DNA of 64,000 nt. Source: Dipteris shenzhenensis (lineage: Eukaryota; Polypodiophyta; Polypodiopsida; Gleicheniales). Where the stretch lies: the NCBI GenBank assembly GCA_047967505.1, contig CM106540.1; one strand, 5' to 3'. This document shows positions 1 through 12,129 of the stretch, in pieces. Made by a program: the position numbers and the translations under genes. Positions within the stretch are counted from its first letter, which is position 1. Each line of letters begins with the position of its first letter. The notes below the pieces were generated by a model, which worked only from the letters and a program-made list of their open reading frames with translations, did not search any database and had not been told where the DNA came from.

Positions 1-594
1 AATACAAACTGAAACAGACTGAGAGCTGGGACTTAAAAACCAAAGCCCGGCACCATGGTGGCTCGTCTGTGAGCAGTTAAAATATGTTGGATCTGTGGCT
101 ATCGGGTTGTCTCACGCTCTGGTGGTTGGGTGGGTAAAGGGAGAGGGGAGGGGGGGGGGAGGGTAATCAATCTTTGAACCCGTTGGGCTATGTTCAGAGT
201 GACCCCTCGTCTCAGGTGTTCCCCCCTGAGGAGAGCTGTGATAGGCCAGACCTCAATGGAGTGTGCTCTAGTCGCTCTCCGCGAGTGGTCTCTGTATCTC
301 TCTCTCAACACACCGTGTCGGCTCTCTCTGCTGATCTAGACTGCCTGAATATTAGTAAGCTGCTCCTCCTCCACCCCGCTGTGTCCTGAAGCTAACTCAA
401 ATGCATAGAAATATGTGACACGTCACTGTGATCGATCAGCCTTTGTATCATGTGCTCTGGTCACCTCCCGTTGCTCTCTAATCTGCCGTAGTGGTGTCTC
501 CCTATGTCAGCACATCTCGCGTAGATAAAGCCCAATGTAGACCTGGTCAAGAAAGTGGATCAATCATGAGAGTGGGACCAAAGCCACTTCCATC
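1..594. other. Intergenic, no gene recognised
   Basis: I see no coding signal here. The only notable item is a G-rich run near 141-163 on the plus strand. The short open frames show no family motif and overlap one another on both strands, so I treat them as chance. Confidence 0.5.
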
Positions 595-1330
595 CTAGTA
601 GAGACAATGGTATCGTCCCCAAATCTCGTAGTAGCCTGGGCAGGCAGAAAGAAAATGCTCCTCTGTCTCAACCACTCCCAATGTGCAAAACATACAGGCA
701 CGCTGGTCCTTACATATAATTGTTGCTCTCCCCGCCTCAATCCTTAGCTGATGGGATGAAACCCACATCTGTCCAATGGCGACCCTCAGTGCAGCTGACT
801 CCCTTGTGTATCTTGTCACTGTGGGCAGCCCTCTCCGGGCTCTCATGTGTCTTGATGTAGAAGATCGTATCTTTGTCAGTGTACGTCTCCAAGAACCCTC
901 CCGGATCGACCAGAGTGTTCCACACTGCTATTTTCAGTCCAATGTGTGCACTCATCCCATGGGTTACCGTCATAACTCCCCATCTTCCTTCTCTTCCTCC
1001 TCCTTGTCTCCTCTATCTCGAATGATCACTTTATCATCCCTGTATGCAGCCCATTTTCTTGCTTCTCTTGCTGCCATTACTCGTACCATACCCTCCCTCT
1101 AGGTGCTCCTGCTGTAGGAGAGTGAGGTCTTCATCCAAGTAAATTCGGGTTCCTTTCAGGGCCACCCTCATGCTCATGAGGGTCTTCCTGTCCATAGCTG
1201 TCCACAGCTTCATCACTAGTGACCTTGTAGGTGCCTCGGGCTTGCCCACTCTCCAAGCTCTCACACGTAAGTTTCACTTCCATTTTAGTGAACAAGACAT
1301 GTGCATCCGCCATAGGGGTGTCTTCCACTA
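595..1330 (-). pseudogene. Non-LTR (LINE) retrotransposon scar, ORF1-like end joined to zf-RVT
   Basis: Two LINE-type pieces lie in order on the minus strand. From about 1330 down to 980, in more than one frame, is a segment ending in a YLDEDLTLLQQEH-like stretch followed by a KWAAYRDDKVIIRD-like stretch, which resembles the C-terminal part of LINE first ORFs. From about 850 to 595 is the reverse-transcriptase zinc-binding tail: SSHQLRIEAGR, then CMFC, then ETEEHFLSACPGYYEIWGRY. No endonuclease or polymerase core lies between them, so the middle has been deleted or this was a non-autonomous derivative. Frame changes show it is dead. The zf-RVT tail is the firmer of the two assignments. Confidence 0.6.
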
Positions 1331-2640
1331 TGAAACCTCAAACCAAAATATTTAGAGCCTTGTTCCTCCTTTTATTTTCCTCCAAAGCATCTAAAATAAT
1401 CTCTTTCCTAGGGACAATTGCGCCTTTCTTGACCACATCTTTCCATATAGGCAATGAGTTAATAATTTGGGAAAGTTTAAGAAGCAACTACACGCCCATT
1501 TCTTGCTCAAGTACTCTGATGATGGTGTTGGCGAGTTGGAAGAGGTGGTTTGATCCACACAAGCTATTTTGATTCTTCAAGGGAATTGGCTACTTGAGCA
1601 TGTTGAGCTCATGTCATCACGTTAGCAAGTACCTACACCGAATTTATACTTGGTGTGGTGCTGCTGCATGTCTCTACTCCAAACAGTCCACTTGATACAT
1701 ACGGTTTGGAATTTTGTGCAGGTTTGACCTGCTTTAGAGGGCACTGCATAGTCTTTGCATAATGGCTAACATGCTCCAAGTTGTTTGCTGTACAGGCATT
1801 CAGCAATTTGGTAGTTTTCTCCACCTCCAAGGTTCAACAAGACCAATATACCGAGGACAATGTTACCCAAGATTGACCCATGAGACTTATAAGGTCACCG
1901 ACTATACCCTAGAAAGGATAATAATTCAAATCCCATCTCATCAATGTGCTGGGCATTAGTCTTAATTGCCATGATCCCGGTTAGTGTGACAGATTCACTT
2001 GTCAATTACATAACATATAGTTTGGGCTACGACTAGCTTAAATAATTTTGGCTATGACTTGTCAAGCACATGACAGATAATTTGGGCTATGACTAGCTTA
2101 AATAAATTCTTTTCCCATAGTAATCAAGAGCTTAAATATTTAAAAATAAATTGTACCAAAAACGAAGAAAGAGGACAAATTTTAATTGACACCCATGTAT
2201 CTGCCAAGGAGCGAATGGAGTCAAGTTCTCACATTTATAGAAACAGAGAAGCATCCATTCGTAAATCCTCTCAATCGGGATAGTCCAAATCCTCTCAATC
2301 CGCCGATACTCGGTTGTAAAAGAACACACTCTATCTCATTAATTAGGGCGCGCAGTACAATATAGAAACAACTAAGACTGTCTCAGCAAGCCTCAACATG
2401 GACGAAATGTGCGCACGCGCCACAAACACTCACGTGTGTAAAACTTGCCCAGCCCAAACTCACCATAACGAACAATGCAATTCCTATTCCCTCTTATAAG
2501 TGAAGCAGCAACCTTTTAATGTTAGAAAGTAGCAAACTAGTGTCTTGCAGCCGTGACGCAATCCCCTGAATGTCTCACCATTTCTCTCCTTCGACAAAAA
2601 TGGGAGCGGTGATCGGCCTTCACACTTGGGGCCTCTAGTG
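1331..2640. other. Intergenic, no gene recognised
   Basis: No coding domain is visible. Around 2020-2105 a phrase reading TTTGGGCTAYGACTAGC is present twice with a third partial copy, a small degenerate tandem repeat. The rest is AT-rich anonymous sequence. Confidence 0.45.
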
Positions 2641-2871
2641 TAACATCACTAATGTTGAATTCAAGGCGAGACCTAAACATTGCTCCTCAAAACACAAGAA
2701 GCAATTGCGGCTGGTTTTCCGAAGGCAAAACACAGCCGGTGGCAAGCGTGAGGCCTAAGCGTACGAACAGCATAATCATGGCAGAACCCTGTATTCGAGC
2801 GAACAAAGAATCCTACAACACAGATCGATCGTTCATATTAAGCAAGATGCGAGTAGAGCAAATTCTTATAC

Positions 2872-2956
2872 CTTCGTCAGCGGCACTCGAGACAATTTTC
2901 AAATCGCAGTCTCGGGAATTGGAGTTGCTGAAGTAATACGCTTCGCTGGCCGCCAT
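2872..2956 (-). other. Possible orphan first coding exon
   Basis: On the minus strand an ATG in a strong plant context (AAGATGGCGGCC) opens a 28-codon frame beginning MAASEAYYFSNSNSRDCD and ending at a plausible splice donor (GAAG followed by GTATAAG). A candidate acceptor (TTGTAG) follows about 45 bases later, but the sequence after it does not stay open or resemble a family I know. It could be the first exon of a broken or unrecognised gene, a captured gene fragment, or chance. No function is proposed. Confidence 0.25.
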
Positions 2957-3012
2957 CTTGCGCCTGATTTCTAGTTAGTTTTTTTTTTTGTCCTGCAAAC
3001 GAAAGCTTGCCA

Positions 3013-3120
3013 TGCTTGTAATTTTAATCGCTTTAAAATACACATGTATTAACCATATGCTTTACATAATTGGCGCCTTGCTTGTAATTTAATCGCTTTA
3101 AAATACACCCAACATGTATC
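3013..3120. repeat. Imperfect direct repeat, about 70-bp spacing
   Basis: The phrase TTGTAATTTAATCGCTTTA, with the following AAATACAC and ACATGTAT, appears twice with small differences. It is a local duplication in AT-rich sequence upstream of the candidate minus-strand exon. Confidence 0.6.
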
Positions 3121-3256
3121 TTTATGTACCCCCAACGGACTTTGAACATCTACGTGAGTGCCAGTTGGCATTTGTGTGTGTGTTCAATCATCAGCTAGGG
3201 GCTCCCTGTGCCAAGCCCCTCGATAGAGCCTGGGTGAGGGTTGAGTGAAGGTGAGT

Positions 3257-3289
3257 CCCCCCCCCCCCCCCCCCCCCCCCAAAAAAAAA
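3257..3289. repeat. Poly-C tract followed by poly-A
   Basis: There are 24 consecutive C followed directly by 9 A on the plus strand. Similar C-run/A-run junctions occur at 22,288-22,310 and 25,100-25,130. Exact lengths in such homopolymers are vulnerable to sequencing error. Confidence 0.85.
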
Positions 3290-3489
3290 GTAACCATATG
3301 CTCTTTTTAAAAGTCTCTACTCTCTATGTGGGCGTCAAACCTGTATGGATAGAACACGCGAGTGAGTATATCTTAACAGATTTTTAAGTAGGGCCTGATT
3401 TGTTGACTGATCTTGAAATGTCAATCTCAAATCGTTGTTACCATCGACACCTGAAAAGGAGTGAACTCGTCTCAACAAGTCTCTATGTA

Positions 3490-4130
3490 GCTGTGTCATG
3501 ATCCCCTATGATGCACGCACTGCAAAAACAAGAAAGTTTTCTTGTTTTATTCAAGTGGTTGTTTGAAAAGTCCCATATGCTATGCCGACCACGAACTCCT
3601 TTAATTTTCTCACAATCATGCCGGATTCTCCCTTTGCACTTCATCCACTTTCACTTCATGGAATGCTCTGCGTACTATACTATTCTTAAGGCTTTGTTTA
3701 TTGTATGTTGAATGCGCACCTGTGGAGAGGTTGGTTGTAAGCCATGTTACAGCATCATCGGCATCATTGAGATTTTCTTGAGGACATGTTAATTGGTGTT
3801 TGATCAGAGCTTTCTTGATAACAACACCACATCCATCATGTTCACCCTTGCCATGGCTAGACCAAAGAAATTCTGCATCATGTCTAGACCGATTAGGGAT
3901 TTGAACCTTGAGACAAAGTAGAATCCATGGGCTGCTTTAAATTGAGAGGCAACACCATCTGACCACACCCAATATTGTTTTATATTTTTTGCATGGGGAT
4001 TTTCCTTTTTCAGCCGTTCCCAATGCAGTAGAAAAGCATGCTGCACAAATAAGATGTCATGTTCCCTATCATTTGAAATGTAGAAACGGGGGTTTCGACA
4101 TTTTGTGAGTAAATTTTCTTGCAAGTTTGC
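3490..4130 (-). pseudogene. Frameshifted protein of unknown family with WSDG..QFK and HGKGEHDG motifs
   Basis: Reading the minus strand from 4124, the first frame gives a segment with HDILFVQHAFLLHW, then WVWSDGVASQFKAAHGFYF, then QNFFG. A shift to the next frame near 3860 continues as SHGKGEHDGCGVVIKKAL through to a tyrosine/asparagine-rich stretch. A further shift near 3615 continues as CEKIKGVRGRHSIW and a cysteine-rich end (LSCFCSACIIGDH). The three pieces join with no gap, so this is one protein broken by two small indels. From memory, hypothetical proteins of repetitive, possibly transposon origin in plants and animals carry comparable WSDG/GHGKG/HDG blocks with a C-terminal cysteine cluster. 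I cannot name the family or assign a catalytic role. The acidic and histidine residues would fit a DDE-like nuclease, but that is speculation. Confidence 0.6.
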
Positions 4131-4954
4131 AAGTTTTTCAAGTATTTTTATGTGTGAATTTTATAGCTAGTGGCTATTTATAATTCTTGGAGATGGAAAG
4201 CAACAGAGTTGTCTTATGTCAATCAACAAAATACACAAAGAGATAAGGTATAGGAAACCCTGTGGGGAGAATTTCCCCTCATAAGCCTCTATTGAGGATA
4301 TAAGCATGGGTTCCTAATCTCTCAGTAAGGAAGTAAGCGTAAAGCTTTGCAAAAAGCTTCATATTTTGCCTTCATAAACAGATCTATAATATTATCCTAT
4401 ATATAGTAGTGAGATAAGATCTCTCTCTGACATAGCGCGATAATGTATCTCTATGTGCTTAGTGTGAGTACAGAAGACTAGATTTTGTGCCACCATGATA
4501 ACACTTTGCCTATCAGTGAGAACAGTATGGGGAGCTCACAAAGGTCAACCAATAATCTCCTTGACTGTACACAATCTACCGTAGCAATGAAGGCTACCTA
4601 TACTCATTCTCACAGGTAGATGTGGCAATAGTGAGTTTCCTTTTACTCAACCAAGATATGCATGAACTGCCAAGAAACAAATGATTTCCCATTGGTGGAT
4701 TGCCAAGTATCACAAACTCTACCCTAGTCTGGATCGATGTATGCATAAAACTACAATTAAACTTGCTAGTAGAGGAGCACCAAAGTGAATATCTACTCTC
4801 ATGTTGCATAAATATATAAGATCTCCAATTGCTTAGCTGTACATACCCATGTCATACAACTCTCCTAAATCATACATGCTCAATTCAACCTAGAGCCTAC
4901 GAGGATAGAAATAGGCTTACAATCATGAAGCCATACTTATGCAAGAGCTTCATG

Positions 4955-5095
4955 TATGTACTTGGGCTATACATAATGCCTTCATCCATATGTACAAATT
5001 GTATGCCCAAATACATAATGCCGTGGGCTATAGGTACTTGGGCTATACATAATGCCTTCATCCATCTATACAAATTGTATGGCCAAATAATAGTG
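4955..5095. repeat. Tandem duplication inside the copia reverse transcriptase
   Basis: The phrase GTACTTGGGCTATACATAAT and about 40 following bases occur twice with a spacing of about 76 bp. The copy lies within the reverse-transcriptase remnant, so the duplication arose after or during decay of the element. Confidence 0.7.
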
Positions 5096-5699
5096 CAAGA
5101 GACTAGAATGTGACATGTCAAACAAGGTCTTTAATTCAACCTTGAAATCTAAAATTGCATCCTCACTATTCTTGGTCAGCAACTTCTCATCGACGTAAAG
5201 TATGAGCACAAGAGAAAACCCATGATTCTCTTTAACATAAAGGATGATCTGAGCTATTTCTAAAACCTTGGTTGCCCAAATAAGAGTGTATCTTCTTATA
5301 CCAAGCTTTGCTAGCTATTTAAGACCATAAAGAGTATTCATACTTTGCCTTTTTGACAAGGCGCCACAAAACTGAACTTGTTCCCATAAGCCCCCATTGA
5401 GAAAGGTTGTCTTGCTATCCAACTAATGCATCTTCCATCCATGATGGGCAGCCAAAGCAGCAACACATTTGATAGTGGGCAACCATAAAAGAAGAACTGC
5501 TTCCTCCATACCATATGTTACAATGGGTTTATATTCAACAATAACATGCTATTAATTAGGCATTCCTAGTAGCTAATCGACTCTAACATCTAAATGCAAT
5601 GGAAGTAGTCCCTCAAACATATCTTATGAGGCATCTAAAAATGTATACTCAATTCAGCCAATGGGTGAGCAAAATTTTTAGTAGATAGGTCACATGATT

Positions 5700-7540
5700 T
5701 TGAAAAATAGGCATTAGTAGAGGCAATGGGAGAGCTCTTGACGCATTAACCTAAGCTTCGTGACAAATTAAAGAAGGGTCAAGATTTTTCTAGAGTGTGT
5801 GGATTAGGTGGTAGAAGAGGAGTTATTAGATGATGCGCCCACATTTTGAGAGATGTGGGAGCTTCTTTGAGTAGTTTGTAGAGATTGGGAGATGTGGCAT
5901 TCTACGATGAGGCCAAAATGTTTGGCACATCATGTGTACGGGTCAAGGGACAGTGCTGGAGATGATGTGGGCAATGCGGAGCCTCGCGTTGGAACCTTGT
6001 GGGAGTCTAGCATTGGCTTGTGATCTGCAGACGCAGGGGAGCAAAGGAGATGATCGAAGGTTTGACTCGTTCGGTTTCTTTGGTATCGATTGGCTTTGGG
6101 TGTGGGCATGACATGTCCATTTGGATGTGCAGGTTGAAGGTGTGTGGAAGGGGTAGGGGGAGACCACCTAGGTCTAGTCACAGAAGACAGGAGAGACGAG
6201 GATTTTGGAGGTGAGCGTAACAATCGGTGTAGGAGGGGGTGACACAGATGCGGACCTTCTTCTTAAGTGTGGGAAGAATTTCTTGGAGAGTGCTTGTATC
6301 ACTAGTCTCTATTCTATAGAGAGGGGTGGAGCTTTATACCATCTCCACTTGCAAATGGTGTGTCATATCATGGCGAAGAGCTTGCAATCTGTTAACAAAA
6401 TAATCTAGAGATATATAGGTTGGGACAAGGAACGACTAGATAGCAGTGTTATAATGTGTAGGGCGCTAAAAAAATATATATGCATACATTTCACAATATG
6501 ATCGGCTACTGCATGAAAGATGTAGGATAGCCACACTTCAAAACAATGTCCAAGAATGTAACGTAGGAGGATTTGCATTTTGGCGTAGAGCTTTATGTCA
6601 GATATATGGAGTTGATGAAATGAAGAATGGGTTCTGTCTTACCAATGCAAATTTTTTTTATCGATGTTTTATGTTCTGGAAATATAAATTATGATGTAAG
6701 TTTGGTGTTCCTTTTAATAGATGCATGCTTAAGATACTACAGAGTGGACAATATTATCCATCTGCATCAGGGGTAATCCCCTACCACAATCACAGAATGG
6801 ATGTTGTTCGAGCACGATCCCTTTGAACGTCTATGGTTGCTCTGTATTCTCTCACCACAAGTGATGTATCATCAATCCTTTTTTGCATTGAGTCCACCTC
6901 CCCAAAACCTCAAGCTACTGATCATCATCATATAAAGGGCTTGCTAAAGCTAGCTGTTGGAAGGTACTTTTAGATCACTCCACCTACATCTCTTAATAGT
7001 GTGCATACAGCTAGCCCGATCGATGTGGAGGCGAATGCTTGCCACAGTGCGAACAACGTCTCGTTGAGAAGACCTAGCAAGAAGCCAGGTGCAAGTTTTT
7101 CTAGTAGTGAGTCAACAAGCAACACCGTTGGAAGTCTCTCACCTCACCTTTTGGATTACATAACGTTCATCACGCCAAGGAGAAACGGGATCCATATTGG
7201 CTGAAAATATCTTTGTCATTGTTGTCCTTCGAGGCATATATCTATGTTTTCGATGCCTTTACATACCAGATATAATTATCTCACAATTGCGAGCATTTGT
7301 AATGCAATAGTTTTTGAAATATGTCAAAGATGTGTGTAATAGAGATCTGATGTAACAGTGATTTGATGAAATGTATTTGGAATCAATTTTGGACATAGGA
7401 ATTTTCTTTATAAAATTAAGAGCATCTTGCAATTTGTGTGACTTCAAAATGTTGCATGGTTTACGAGTTATGATTTTTTAAAGGTAGAAGTAGCCATTAG
7501 CCATTTTAGCAAGTATGACCTCTTCTCTCAAAAAATGGTT
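5700..7540. other. Unassigned block inside the copia remnant
   Basis: Open frames at 5930-6223 (minus) and 6020-6408 and 7001-7204 (plus) have no recognisable motif. The base composition near 5930-6210 is more GC-rich than the surroundings. This may be an insertion that split the copia element, or intervening polyprotein sequence decayed past recognition. Confidence 0.35.
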
Positions 7541-8510
7541 TAACTACATGGATTCTAGAGATGCTATCCCTTGCTACCACTATTGTATCCCACAAATATG
7601 CATTTCACTACTCAATTGCGAAGGCACATGAGCATATGCGAGGCATCCAAAAATCTTGAGATAGTTAATTTTACACTTTCTATCATACAATTTTTTATAA
7701 AGCGGACCCCTCCTTTTGATCATATAGCTAGCCATCTTCATTAGGGACTTGTTCTTCCTTTTTGCAACACCATTCCACTAGCCATCTCTATATGATAGCC
7801 ATCTCCCTTGTATGGCTTGGTACATGAGTGCTTAATGCCTTTCTCAATATATTCCCCCCTCTCAATCTACATGAAGAGTTTGCACTATGCAACATGTTTC
7901 ATGTTCAACCCTTGCAACAAAATGCTAAAGCCACATCTACACCTTAGAGTTTCTTCTTGTAGGCTTCACCCAAGAAAATATGGAGTTATTGTAAATGACG
8001 TCTAGTAAAGATGCTTTCGAAGTGATGGATTTCTCATCTGACCACATGCATCACTATGAACGAGCTATAACTTTTGGACATCCTTTATAGATCTACCTTT
8101 TCAGAAGGCATTCCTGTGCATGTTCCCAAAAATGCATTCTTTACATACATGTATAGGTGGCATCTTCACATGAGACACATCTTGCACCATTTGATCCCTT
8201 TCTAGCAACAATAAACTACCATAATCCATAGGCCTAAACTTGGGATTCTATAGCTCTATATCCTATAGAGAAGAGGGGATGTACTTTGGTGAGCATCTTT
8301 GTGCAAGTGTGCACAGAAATGGCGAGTGCAACCTCTCCCCTCTCTCTTTCATCTTTCTTCTCTCCTCCTTCTCTCTTGTCTTTTCACGTCCCTTTCCTAC
8401 TCTTTCTCATTCCATATGTAGTCTCTGTCCTTATGCTCCTCTTTCTCACTCTAGCCTGCTAACCCCTACCCCCTCCTTTACTCCCTTTACTCTCCCCCTC
8501 TCTCTCCCCC

Positions 8511-8516
<6 letters not shown>

Positions 8517-8590
<74 letters not shown>
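8517..8590. repeat. (CT)n then (CA)n microsatellite
   Basis: About 54 bases of uninterrupted CT are followed by about 20 bases of CA. The tract replaces what should be the upstream part of the 5' LTR of the element that follows. Confidence 0.9.
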
Positions 8591-8786
8591 TGTATGTACT
8601 TGTCTAGTGTCAAATCAATCAAGTGTCAAGCTACAAGCTCTTTGGTCTACATGTAAGTACTTTTGTTTTGGTTCATTGCTCTAGTCATTCATTTCTAGTT
8701 CATTATGTATCTCTTTGAATATCACTTCCTCTCTCCCTAGCCTTCTCTCTCTCTCTCTCTCTCCCTTTCCACCATTGGCCTTCATG

Positions 8787-8799
8787 TGGTATCAGAGCC
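8787..8799 (+). promoter_or_regulatory. Primer-binding site, tRNA-iMet type
   Basis: TGGTATCAGAGCC lies two bases after the 5' LTR end. The same sequence follows the LTR of five other elements in this window. Confidence 0.8.
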
Positions 8800-9060
8800 T
8801 CCCTCCTACCTCCCCTTCTTCTTGCTCTACTTAAAGGATGAGAGAATCCCGCAAATGGAGGCTCCTCTCTCCTCCATGATTGAGCTCCCTTCGACTCCTT
8901 AGCCTCACCTTCAAAGCTGACTTGAGCTGATCTACCTCACTATCATTTACCCCTTCTTCAGCCCCAAATGCCTCGCCATCAGCCACCTTAGAAGCCTCGC
9001 CTCCAACTACTCCATCGATCTACAAACAAGCCTTATAGCCCACTATAAGCAAGGTGTATA

Positions 9061-9165
9061 GTTCGTACAGTTCGTACAAACTGTACAAACTATTTTTGTG
9101 CAGTTTTAGGTCATACCAGCATGCCCGCCTGCCCGTACAGCTTGCCCGCTAGACCCGTACACCTT
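9061..9165. repeat. GTAC-rich cluster in the element leader
   Basis: Five GTAC cores fall within about 105 bp, including TTCGTACAG, TTCGTACAA and CTGTACAA in direct succession. Comparable clusters lie in the leaders of two other retrotransposons (32,570-32,760 and 59,470-59,775). Confidence 0.6.
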
Positions 9166-10371
9166 CTTGCCCATCCGCCTTCGACTGCTACCATTGGGAC
9201 CGATGCTCATGCTCTTGCCCTTGCCATCAACCTCAAGACTTCCACCAACAGTAGCTAGTCTAACCTCGATTATCGTGCCATTTGTAGCTGCTTATGACGT
9301 CGGGATACATGCCAAATTTTTGCATTAGATTTCACCATAGATTGCCTCTGCTACCGCCTTCATTTGGGCTTCCTGTTGGTGCTCACGAATCTGATTTGAG
9401 CTACCCACAATTTGCGCCTTCAATCGACACATCATTTGAGGGCATCCTCGCATGATTCTTCACTGACATACCTCTTCGCATCAAGATGTGCAAACTTTTG
9501 TGCAGTAGCTACTTCGGGCTCATAGGTTCTCTACCCTTGCTATGTATAAAATTAGTGAAATCTTCTATATTTCTTATATATTTGAGTCAAAGGTTCTCTG
9601 CCTTGAGTAGTCCCTCCAAAATGAATGTTTGAAGAGTCAATAAAGGTCCTCTGCCTTGGATTGTCCTCCTAAAATGATGAATTTCTTTTAAGATGTGTGG
9701 CTCCTTGTTGCTAGTTAGTCCCTAGAGTCAAGAGGGGGATGTACTATGGGAGCCATGTATTGGCATTGATAGGGTCTAGTTATCAGGCCTAGCATATGAG
9801 TTCCAAGATACTGGTGCATTGGTCTTCTAGACCTCTTAGTTGTTCATGCATCCATGCTCAGACATGACCCTCTAAGTCATGTTTGGGATGTAAAGCCATG
9901 TGAGTGCTCAGTCCAACCTCTGAACCATGCTTAAACTTCAGCCTCTGAGTTGGCATGGGAGCCATGTCTAGTTCAGACATTGCACAGTTTAGTAGTCATG
10001 TCACTATCATGTTCTATCCTTGGTTCCATTCCAATAGTCTCTCACCTTGCCTTCACAGGGGGGTGTTAGAATATGAAGCCAAGTTGAGTTTGTTTGGTGT
10101 GTTCTAGTGTGTTCTAGTGTGAGCTCTAGTCTAGTGTGTCCTATCGATGCCACGTGTCACATTGGGAGCTATCCCATATGCATAGGTGTTCATAAGTGTG
10201 TGTGTGTGCTCTTATATAAGAGCTATACTTGTCTAATGTCAAATCAATCAAGTATCAAGCTACAAGCTCTTTGGTCTACATGTGAGTACTTTCATTTTGG
10301 TTCATTGCTCTAGTCATTTCATTTCCAATTCATTATGTATCTCTTTGAGTATCACTTCCTCTCTCTCTAGC

Positions 10372-10373
<2 letters not shown>

Positions 10374-10425
<52 letters not shown>

Positions 10426-10526
10426 CTCCCTTTCCATCTCTTCCTCATCTGTGTCTCATCTGCTCTCTCTCCCTCTCTCTCTACATCCTCCTCCTCCTCC
10501 TCCTCCTCCAACTCCTCCTCTTCCTC

Positions 10527-10571
<45 letters not shown>
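10374..10571. repeat. (CT)n and (CTC)n microsatellites
   Basis: Runs of CT at 10,374-10,420 and about 10,531-10,571 flank a short TCC/CTC trinucleotide run at about 10,485-10,510. The first run sits in the 3' LTR of the small element and the others lie just beyond it. Confidence 0.9.
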
Positions 10572-10573
<2 letters not shown>

Positions 10574-10599
10574 CTCTCAAAAAGGATGTGAGTTTTTAT

Positions 10600-11901
10600 G
10601 TCCCCCCATTAAAGGATGTCAATGGAGGCAAAATGGAAGAAGACAACTCAAGACACTTTTGGAAGAGGCTAAAAAGAATGTTGTTCTCTATTTAGAAAAC
10701 AAGTATACAGAGTTCACCCACAATCTTAACACTTGAGTCCTTTGCCACCCCTCTTTCCCTTTACAAAGACATTACAAATAATAGTGGCTCATTCTTTTTG
10801 TAGTGCTCCATTGGGGTGGCTTGGCTTTCCAAACACATGTCCTTCAACCATGAACATGGGTTTAATTCCATAATGGTAGGGAGTGCTTAGCATGTCATTT
10901 AATTTATCAAATTTATTCTGTGAAGTCTTGTATTTATCAATCATGATTCTAGTCTTACAGGTGAGATCTCTACTTTTGTTACCTCCCATGATGGTGCGAC
11001 ATGGAGCCTTACTTATTGATCTAGTAGTTGGCTACTATTGCATTGTATACTTGAAGAGGTATGTGCCTCTTGGTGAGCTTGAATGTTGTGTGATCAACTC
11101 CTGACATGTAGGGCTGTGACCATTATCCTCCAATTATCTACCTTTTCGAGGGCATGGCCATTGCATGTCCTAACATGGATCATGCATTACTTATGCAATA
11201 TAATGAATTAAAGCTTGTATGTCACTCTTCTCATTCTCTATATCTATTTTGAGCACATACAATATCTATATCAAGAATTACCCATTGTGGCACTGCATAG
11301 CAACATTCCCATTGCATATATAGATGCCCATACTAGTATGTCATTATACTAGTAACTCAATGGACTAAAGATGCTAAGCATTATAGTAGTAACGTTGACC
11401 CATGGTTAAGATTTGCATATAAATTCCATCCTCATTTTGGTAACTTTGACCCTTAATGGGTGGTAAAGGTATATTATGGAACCATAAACATGACAATCAC
11501 CTCCAAGAGGCATTTGTTCATTAAATGACTGACTTGCCTCACATATTAAGAAAGTCAATGTGTAAATAATTCTTCTTATATTGTTAAAGGCATTGGTGAG
11601 ATCATAATTTCTCAAATGTGGATGGTCCAATCTTATCATTTTAGATGTACTTTATATGTTTAGGGTTAAAAAATCTCTTGTCAATCTCCTCCTTTGGCAC
11701 AAGAGGTTCTATGGTTGACTTTGAGGATGACAGATGCCTGGTGAGAGATAGAGAGAAGGGCTATGTGATAGTCAATTTGGCTTGTATAGCTTGGAATCAT
11801 TTGAGAAGAGAGCATATAATGCATGTCTAATCACTTCAATTTCTTATATTGGGCGTAATTTTTTGGCAAGCATCTTTTGGAGAGCGTGTGCAAAAATGGT
11901 G

Positions 11902-11952
<51 letters not shown>

Positions 11953-11964
11953 CCCCCCTCTCTC

Positions 11965-12009
<45 letters not shown>

Positions 12010-12034
12010 CCTCCCTCCCTCTCCCCCTCCCTCT

Positions 12035-12129
<95 letters not shown>

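Larger units (their letters stand above)
4590..8250 (-). mobile_element. Decayed Ty1/copia polyprotein, domains in order
   Basis: Copia domains appear in the expected order on the minus strand. Around 8245-8040 is the pre-integrase zinc region (CKECIFGNMHR, then LVHSDACGQM). Around 7780-7560 is the integrase core end (NGVAKRKNKSLMKMASYM, then FGCLAYAHVPS). Around 5490-5230 is reverse transcriptase (ALAAHHGWKMH, TTFLNGGLWEQV, LYGLK). Near 5200 is the polymerase motif, read as LYVDE where YVDD is normal. Around 5020 is LGIQFVHMDEGIMYSP, and around 4700-4600 is the RNase H start (SKRKLTIATSTCENEYR). Stops and frameshifts are frequent. About 1.8 kb (5700-7540) shows no recognisable copia sequence and may be a later insertion or fully decayed. 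No LTRs were found. Confidence 0.75.
8590..10440 (+). mobile_element. Small non-autonomous LTR retrotransposon (TRIM/LARD-like)
   Basis: Two matching blocks of about 170 bp (about 8600-8780 and 10,230-10,400) bracket roughly 1.3 kb. The left block ends ...TTCA at 8784 and is followed by the primer-binding site TGGTATCAGAGCC at 8787, complementary to initiator-methionine tRNA. The right LTR begins TGTTAGAATATGAAGCC at 10,064, directly after a polypurine tract (CAGGGGGG), and carries a TATA-like TCTTATATAAGAG near 10,212. The left LTR lacks its upstream part, which is replaced by a microsatellite. The interior has no gag or pol domain that I can recognise, so movement would have needed a partner in trans. 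Confidence 0.7.

Noticed and set aside
8240-8656. Long serine/leucine-rich plus-strand frame
   Set aside because: It is a translation of the CT and CA microsatellite and flanking LTR, with no conserved domain.
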